Assembly: GCA_036257595.1 (NCBI GenBank)
Contig: DATAFF010000143.1
Coordinates: forward strand, 1 to 17,281
Source of the DNA: DATAFF01 sp036257595
GTDB lineage: Bacteria > Pseudomonadota > Alphaproteobacteria > Rhizobiales > Aestuariivirgaceae
Length of the DNA stretch: 17,281 nt
Reading direction: 5' to 3'
Shown here: positions 13,181 through 17,281 of the stretch, piece after piece
Numbering within the stretch: the stretch's first letter is position 1
Layout: the number at the start of each line of letters is the position of its first letter
Notes under the pieces: model-generated
The model's input: the letters and a program-made list of their open reading frames with translations, nothing else
Databases searched by the model: none
Told to the model about the DNA's origin: nothing
Program-made: the position numbers and the translations under genes

Positions 13181-16100
13181 ATGACCGGGTTTGCGGAGCT
13201 CCAGGCGTTCACCAATTTCACCTTCCTCGAAGGCGGCTCGCATCCGGAAGAGCTGGTGGGCCAGGCAAAGCATCTCGGTCTTGCGGCGCTCGCCGTCACC
13301 GACCGCAACAGCATGGCGGGGCTGGTCCGGGCGCATGCAAGCGCCAAGGCAAATGGTGTCAGATTCATCCCCGGGGTGAGGCTCGATCTCATGCAGAGCG
13401 AGACGCCGCCGCTCATCGGCTTTGCAAGCCTTCTCGCCTGGCCCAGGGACCGGGCCGCCTATGGCCGGCTCACCCGGCTGGTGTCGCGCGGGCAGCGGCG
13501 CGCCGCGAAGGGCAAATGCATCCTCACCCTCGATGATGTGGCAGAATTCCAGGACGGCTCGCTGTTCGCGATCGTGCCGCCGCCGGGGATGCCGAAGGCG
13601 CCCTTTCTTGTCGTCATGACCGAGATCTGTCGCAGGATCGATCAACCGACCTATCTGGCGGCGAGCATGCTGCGCAAGGCCGGCGAGCGGGCGCGGCTCA
13701 ACGCGCTTGCGGAAGCGGCACGCAAGCACCGGACACCGCTCATCGCCACCAATGACGTGCTCTATCACCATCCCGACCGGCGCATGCTGCAGGATGTCCT
13801 GACCTGCATCCGCGAAAAATGCACCATCGCGGAAGCGGGCTTCCGGCTCGAGGTCAATAGCGAGCGTCATCTCAAGCCGGTCGAGGAGATGCTGCAGCTG
13901 TTTCGCGGCCAGGAGCATGCGGTCGAGCGCACCGTCGAGATCGCCGAGCGCCTCTCCTTCTCGCTGGCGGAGCTTCATTACGAATATCCCGACGAGCCGG
14001 TGCCCGCCCATCTCACGCCGCAGCAGCATCTCACCGAATTGACCTGGGCGGGCGCGCGCGAACGCTATGCGGACGGCATTCCGGCCAAGGTCAGGGCGAT
14101 GCTCGAGAAGGAGCTGGCGCTGATCGAGAAGCTCGACTATGCGCGCTATTTCCTCACCGTCCATGACATCGTCCGTTTCGCGCGGTCGCGGGAGCAGCCG
14201 ATCCTGTGCCAGGGGCGCGGGTCGGCCGCCAATTCGGCGGTCTGCTATTGTCTCGGCGTCACCGCCGTCGATCCCACCGAGATCGACCTCCTGTTCGAGC
14301 GCTTCCTGTCGGAGGAGCGCAAGGAGCCGCCCGACATCGATGTCGATTTCGAGCATGAGCGGCGCGAGGAGGTGATCCAATATCTCTATGACCGTTATGG
14401 CCGCGAGCGGGCGGGGCTCGCGGCAACGGTCATCACCTATCGCGGTCGCAGCGCCGTGCGCGAGGTCGGCAAGGCGATGGGCCTGTCGGAGGATGTCACC
14501 GCCGCCCTCGCCTCAATCCTGTGGGGCGGGCCGTCGCAGGAATTGACCGAGACGCGGCTGAAGGAGAAGGGCCTCGACGCCGGCGATCCGCTGCTTTCCC
14601 AGGTCATCGCGCTGGCCGAGGAGGTCATCGGGTTTCCCCGGCACCTGTCGCAGCATGTCGGTGGCTTCGTGCTGACCAAACGGCGGCTCGACGAGACGGT
14701 GCCGATCGGCAATGCGGCGATGGAGGACCGCACCGTCATCGAATGGGACAAGGACGATATCGACGAGCTCGGGATCCTCAAGGTCGATGTGCTCGGCCTC
14801 GGGATGCTGACCTGCATCCGCAAATGCTTCGCGCTGATCGCCGGGTGGCACGGGGTGCATTACACCCTGGCAACCGTGCCGCGGGAGGACCCCGAGGTCT
14901 ATGAGATGCTGTGCCGGGCCGATTCGATCGGCGTCTTCCAGGTCGAAAGCCGGGCGCAGATGAACATGCTGCCACGGCTCAGGCCCAAGACGTTTTACGA
15001 CTTGGTGATCGAGGTGGCGATCGTCCGCCCCGGCCCGATTCAGGGCGACATGGTCCATCCCTATCTCCGGCGCCGACAAGGGCTGGAGCCGGAGGACTAT
15101 CCCGCGCCCGACCCTGCCTTCGGCAACCGCGACGAGCTCTATGCGGTGCTCGGCAAGACCAAGGGGGTGCCGCTGTTCCAGGAGCAGGCGATGAAGCTTG
15201 CCATGGTGGCGGCGGATTTCACGCCCGGCGAGCTCAACGAGCTGCGCAAGGCGATGGCGACCTTCAAGCGGCGCGGCACCATCGGGCGGCTCGAGCAGAA
15301 GATGATCGCCCGCATGGTCGAGCGCGGCTATGAGCGCGGCTTTGCCGAGCGCTGCTTCAACCAGATCAAGGGCTTCGGCGAATATGGCTTCCCGGAGAGC
15401 CATGCTGCGAGCTTTGCCCATCTCGTCTATGTCTCGGCGTGGATCAAATGCCACTATCCGGCGGCTTTCGCAGCAGGGCTCCTCAATTCGCAGCCGATGG
15501 GATTCTACGCGCCGGCGCAGATCGTGCGCGATGCCGAGGAGCATGGGGTCGCGGTCAACGCGCCCGACGTCAATCGCAGCGACTTCGATGCAACCCTCAC
15601 CGGCTCAGGGCCTCAGCCGGTGCTGCAGCTGGGCTTGCGGTCGGTGGACGGGCTCAAGGAGACGGATGGGCGGCTGGTGGCGACACGACGCGGCGACAGG
15701 CCCTATGACTCGCTCACGGCGCTCCGGCAGCGGACCGGCATCGCGGTCCATTCGATCGAGCGGCTGGCGGCGGCCGACGCCTTTCGCTCGCTTGGCATCG
15801 ACCGGCGGCAGGCGCTGTGGCAGGCCAAGGCGTTGTCGCGGGCGAAGCCGCTGCCGCTGTTTGCAGCGCAAGGGATTGAAGGCCAGGGCAGCGAAGGACC
15901 GGTGACGCTGCCCGAGATGCCGCTGGCGGAGCAGGTGGTCAACGACTACCAGACGCTCAAGCTGTCGCTCAAAGGGCACCCGATGCGCTTCCTCAGGCAG
16001 GATTGCATGAGCTGCGGCGTCACCGACATGGCGGCGCTCAAAAGCTTTCGGAACAATGCGCCGGTGACGGTGGCGGGGGTGGTGCTGGTTCGCCAGCGGC

Positions 16101-16450
16101 CAGGCTCGGCCGAGGGCGTGGTCTTCATCACGCTCGAGGACGAGTTCGCGATCGCCAATATCGTGGTGTGGCCGAAAACGCTCGAGACCTATCGGGCGGC
16201 GGTGATGGGGGCGCGGCTGATGCTGGTCAAGGGCCGGGTGCAGCGGCAGGACGACATCATCCATGTCATCGCTCAGCGCATCGAGGACCTGACCCATTGG
16301 CTGGCCCGGCTGGCACCCGACGATCTCCTGGTCAACCCGGTGGCGCGGGCCGACGAGGTCAAGCGCGGCAGCCCCGGCGGCTCACGCCCGGCACTTAACC
16401 GCCATCCCCGGCAAAACCGGATCATCCCGAAGTCGCGGGATTTTCAGTGA
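13181..16450 (+). CDS. dnaE2: error-prone DNA polymerase DnaE2
   Basis: DnaE2 is a C-family DNA polymerase III alpha homologue that performs translesion synthesis and causes damage-induced mutation with ImuA and ImuB. There are 1089 residues from ATG 13181, chosen because MTGFAELQAFTNFTFLEGGS matches the family N-terminus and GAGAGAG lies just upstream; an in-frame ATG at 13154 overlapping imuB would add nine unconserved residues. Domains: PHP (about 1-220), catalytic core with QGRGSAANSAVCYCLG near 345 and the Asp triad region PDIDVDFEHERR (384-395), finger region SHAASFAHLVYVSAWIKCHYPAAF, helix-hairpin-helix, and a C-terminal OB fold (about 958-1020). It ends with the DnaE2-typical HPRQNRIIPKSRDFQ. 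Complete and intact. Confidence 0.96.
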   Translation: MTGFAELQAFTNFTFLEGGSHPEELVGQAKHLGLAALAVTDRNSMAGLVRAHASAKANGVRFIPGVRLDLMQSETPPLIGFASLLAWPRDRAAYGRLTRLVSRGQRRAAKGKCILTLDDVAEFQDGSLFAIVPPPGMPKAPFLVVMTEICRRIDQPTYLAASMLRKAGERARLNALAEAARKHRTPLIATNDVLYHHPDRRMLQDVLTCIREKCTIAEAGFRLEVNSERHLKPVEEMLQLFRGQEHAVERTVEIAERLSFSLAELHYEYPDEPVPAHLTPQQHLTELTWAGARERYADGIPAKVRAMLEKELALIEKLDYARYFLTVHDIVRFARSREQPILCQGRGSAANSAVCYCLGVTAVDPTEIDLLFERFLSEERKEPPDIDVDFEHERREEVIQYLYDRYGRERAGLAATVITYRGRSAVREVGKAMGLSEDVTAALASILWGGPSQELTETRLKEKGLDAGDPLLSQVIALAEEVIGFPRHLSQHVGGFVLTKRRLDETVPIGNAAMEDRTVIEWDKDDIDELGILKVDVLGLGMLTCIRKCFALIAGWHGVHYTLATVPREDPEVYEMLCRADSIGVFQVESRAQMNMLPRLRPKTFYDLVIEVAIVRPGPIQGDMVHPYLRRRQGLEPEDYPAPDPAFGNRDELYAVLGKTKGVPLFQEQAMKLAMVAADFTPGELNELRKAMATFKRRGTIGRLEQKMIARMVERGYERGFAERCFNQIKGFGEYGFPESHAASFAHLVYVSAWIKCHYPAAFAAGLLNSQPMGFYAPAQIVRDAEEHGVAVNAPDVNRSDFDATLTGSGPQPVLQLGLRSVDGLKETDGRLVATRRGDRPYDSLTALRQRTGIAVHSIERLAAADAFRSLGIDRRQALWQAKALSRAKPLPLFAAQGIEGQGSEGPVTLPEMPLAEQVVNDYQTLKLSLKGHPMRFLRQDCMSCGVTDMAALKSFRNNAPVTVAGVVLVRQRPGSAEGVVFITLEDEFAIANIVVWPKTLETYRAAVMGARLMLVKGRVQRQDDIIHVIAQRIEDLTHWLARLAPDDLLVNPVARADEVKRGSPGGSRPALNRHPRQNRIIPKSRDFQ

Positions 16451-16476
16451 GGTTAGGCAGTCGGCATTAGGCGGGA
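16448..16476. repeat. TAGGCAG-family repeat after dnaE2
   Basis: TTAGGCAG and CATTAGGCG units start right after the dnaE2 stop codon. This copy is short and has no opposite arm. It is the fourth gene-border position in the window to carry the motif. Confidence 0.4.
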
Positions 16477-16489
16477 GATGAAAGGTCCC

Positions 16490-16558
16490 TAGAAAAGGAA
16501 AACCCACGAGCCGGAACTCGTGGGGGCTGATGGCGCACCATTCAGCGTTGCAATCACG
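16490..16558 (-). ncRNA. candidate minus-strand small RNA with intrinsic terminator
   Basis: On the minus strand a perfect stem CCCACGAG (16524-16517) / CTCGTGGG (16510-16503) with a 6-nt loop is followed by TTTTCCTTTTC, a classical intrinsic terminator. About 40 nt upstream is a promoter-like pair, TGGCCA (16587-16582) and TATACA (16564-16559), spaced exactly 17. A transcript of about 65 nt with no convincing reading frame would result. No known RNA family is recognised. The terminator is clear; the promoter is a pattern match. Confidence 0.4.
16495..16524 (-). terminator. intrinsic terminator on the minus strand
   Basis: An 8-bp GC-rich perfect stem (16503-16510 with 16517-16524) has loop TTCCGG and is followed on the minus strand by TTTTCCTTTT. 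It could also act as a weak stop for plus-strand read-through from dnaE2, but the U-tract is on the minus strand. Confidence 0.6.
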
Positions 16559-16587
16559 TGTATAGTGTCCCGGGCGTCGAATGGCCA
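16559..16587 (-). promoter_or_regulatory. possible promoter of the small RNA candidate
   Basis: TGGCCA and TATACA, each four of six to the general consensus, are separated by 17 nt on the minus strand, directly upstream of the terminated segment. The only support is spacing and position. Confidence 0.3.
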
Positions 16588-16646
16588 CTTCATTCGTTAG
16601 GGCAAGGACCCTTTAGCTGCTGCTGGCAGGCGTCGCCCCCTTACTC

Positions 16647-16698
16647 CCTTCTCCCCGTACCAGCGGGGAGAAGGTGCCCCGGAGGGGCGGATGAGGGG
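16647..16698. repeat. dispersed double-hairpin palindromic repeat
   Basis: CCTTCTCCCCG (16647-16657) pairs perfectly with CGGGGAGAAGG (16664-16674). A second small hairpin GCCCC-GGA-GGGGC follows at 16676-16688, then GGATGAGGGG. This composite is of a kind seen in intergenic regions of Hyphomicrobiales and other alphaproteobacteria (recalled from general knowledge). It is probably a REP-like element rather than a gene part. Confidence 0.65.
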
Positions 16699-16884
16699 CT
16701 TTCCGCCCGTTGCGACGAGCAGTTGGCGATGAGAAGGAAGGCGGAATTGCAAACCGTTGAAGCGCCGGTGCGCTGCACGCCCCACAAGAGAGCCTCGACA
16801 CTCCTCTGGCAACGGCGCAGTCGTTTTGACACGACCGCGCAGCGTGTCATCGTCGGTTACTGTATTTCCCCGGCAAAGAAAGAC

Positions 16885-16899
16885 CCCCTCATCCGCCCC
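16885..16899. repeat. inverted partner of the palindromic repeat edge
   Basis: CCCCTCATCCGCCCC is the exact reverse complement of 16684-16698. The two 15-bp copies face each other about 186 nt apart and enclose sequence without a credible gene. This could be a non-autonomous element, or two separate repeat insertions. Confidence 0.5.
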
Positions 16900-17281
16900 A
16901 CGATGATGCTAACGCTCTGATTTATGGTGGTAATTCTATGGCTATAGCTAGACCACCCTAACATTTACCCCAACAGCTGACGCGGTTCAAAGTCCACAGT
17001 AGCCACCTGACCTCCTACCCGGCCGGCAGCGTCGCCGCGCGTTGTTCGGAGTGCGTTAGCCGCGCTCGCTAAATAGGCAGGTTTTGAAATTTCAAAGGAA
17101 CGGCAGTCGATTTAGGACAGACTGCGTTGAAGTGTGAGAACCAGGCAGTAATCCTTTCAATGCGCCCTTCGGAGCGCTCCTCTGTCGCGTTCACCGCGAG
17201 TGATGGCGCTTCGGATGCGACTTGCCATCAACCGTCGAGGCGATGTCTCGGCAATAAAGTCGATACCCTGTGGTGAGGTTG

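Larger units (their letters stand above)
16451..17281. other. 831-nt region without a convincing gene
   Basis: Beyond the small RNA candidate and the palindromic repeats, the region holds a weak stem GGTGGT (16926-16931) / ACCACC (16952-16957), a 14-bp perfect palindrome TTTGAAATTTCAAA (17083-17096), and a GTGCGTTAG fragment (17052-17060) that echoes the core of the 19-bp repeat. Short open frames exist on both strands (for example plus 16558-16920, minus 17069-17194) but lack ribosome-binding sites and run through repeats. The mixed composition suggests decayed intergenic DNA. Confidence 0.6.

Noticed and set aside
12073..13416. Minus-strand 447-residue frame opposite imuB
   Set aside because: A shadow of imuB and dnaE2 with no family motifs; the plus-strand genes are unambiguous.
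16558..16920. Plus-strand 120-residue frame after dnaE2
   Set aside because: It runs through both palindromic repeats and the small RNA promoter region, has no ribosome-binding site and no recognisable domain.
17069..17194. Minus-strand 41-residue frame near the right edge
   Set aside because: It has a plausible-looking sequence (ITAWFSHFNAVCPKS) but only a GTG start, no ribosome-binding site and a stop shortly upstream; too weak to annotate.

Overview
The window looks like the chromosome of a GC-rich alphaproteobacterium, most likely in the Hyphomicrobiales (Rhizobiales). The support is high GC, an imuA-imuB-dnaE2 mutasome cassette behind a GAAC-N7-CAAC LexA-type box, CTTGAC-type -35 elements, Tat-exported TRAP binding proteins, and dispersed intergenic palindromes of the kind common in that order. 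No rRNA, tRNA, CRISPR array, transposase or integrase gene was seen.

Layout from left to right. (1) 1-4469 is metabolism and transport: the 3' part of a TRAP large permease (dctM), convergent with a TakP-like TRAP binding protein; divergent from the latter is a PuuD-type gamma-glutamyl amidohydrolase; then, on the minus strand, a two-gene unit of ccdA and a type II haloacid dehalogenase. (2) About 4640-6165 is a visibly AT-richer island with a tightly overlapping three-gene unit: a small RelE/HigB-like putative toxin, an XRE-type HTH protein as putative antitoxin, and an unrecognised beta-rich third protein. Two perfect inverted repeats sit in its promoter region. A 19-bp exact direct repeat lies on each side of it. 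This is the best candidate for an undescribed system. (3) 6181-10735 is a zinc-import operon behind a Zur-like operator: a 33-codon membrane peptide, znuC, znuB, a ZevA-like (DUF1007) periplasmic protein with an EF-hand-like loop, a ZevB/NicO-like permease with a His-rich loop, and an FAH-family protein that unexpectedly carries a signal peptide. No znuA is present. (4) 10740-16450 is the SOS-regulated error-prone repair cassette imuA-imuB-dnaE2. (5) 16451-17281 has no convincing gene. It holds a candidate minus-strand small RNA with its own terminator, and a set of palindromic dispersed repeats.

A TAGGCAG-type repeat recurs at four gene borders (about 908-992, 4492-4519, 10682-10735, 16453-16471). 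At two of them it forms a clear hairpin that probably ends transcription. In the TRAP region the three-part transporter is split by orientation, with the small subunit presumably just upstream of the window. In the zinc operon, ZnuCB would supply high-affinity uptake while ZevAB supplies a second route or periplasmic metal delivery. In the mutasome, ImuA and ImuB (a catalytically dead Y-family polymerase) recruit DnaE2 for translesion synthesis after DNA damage.
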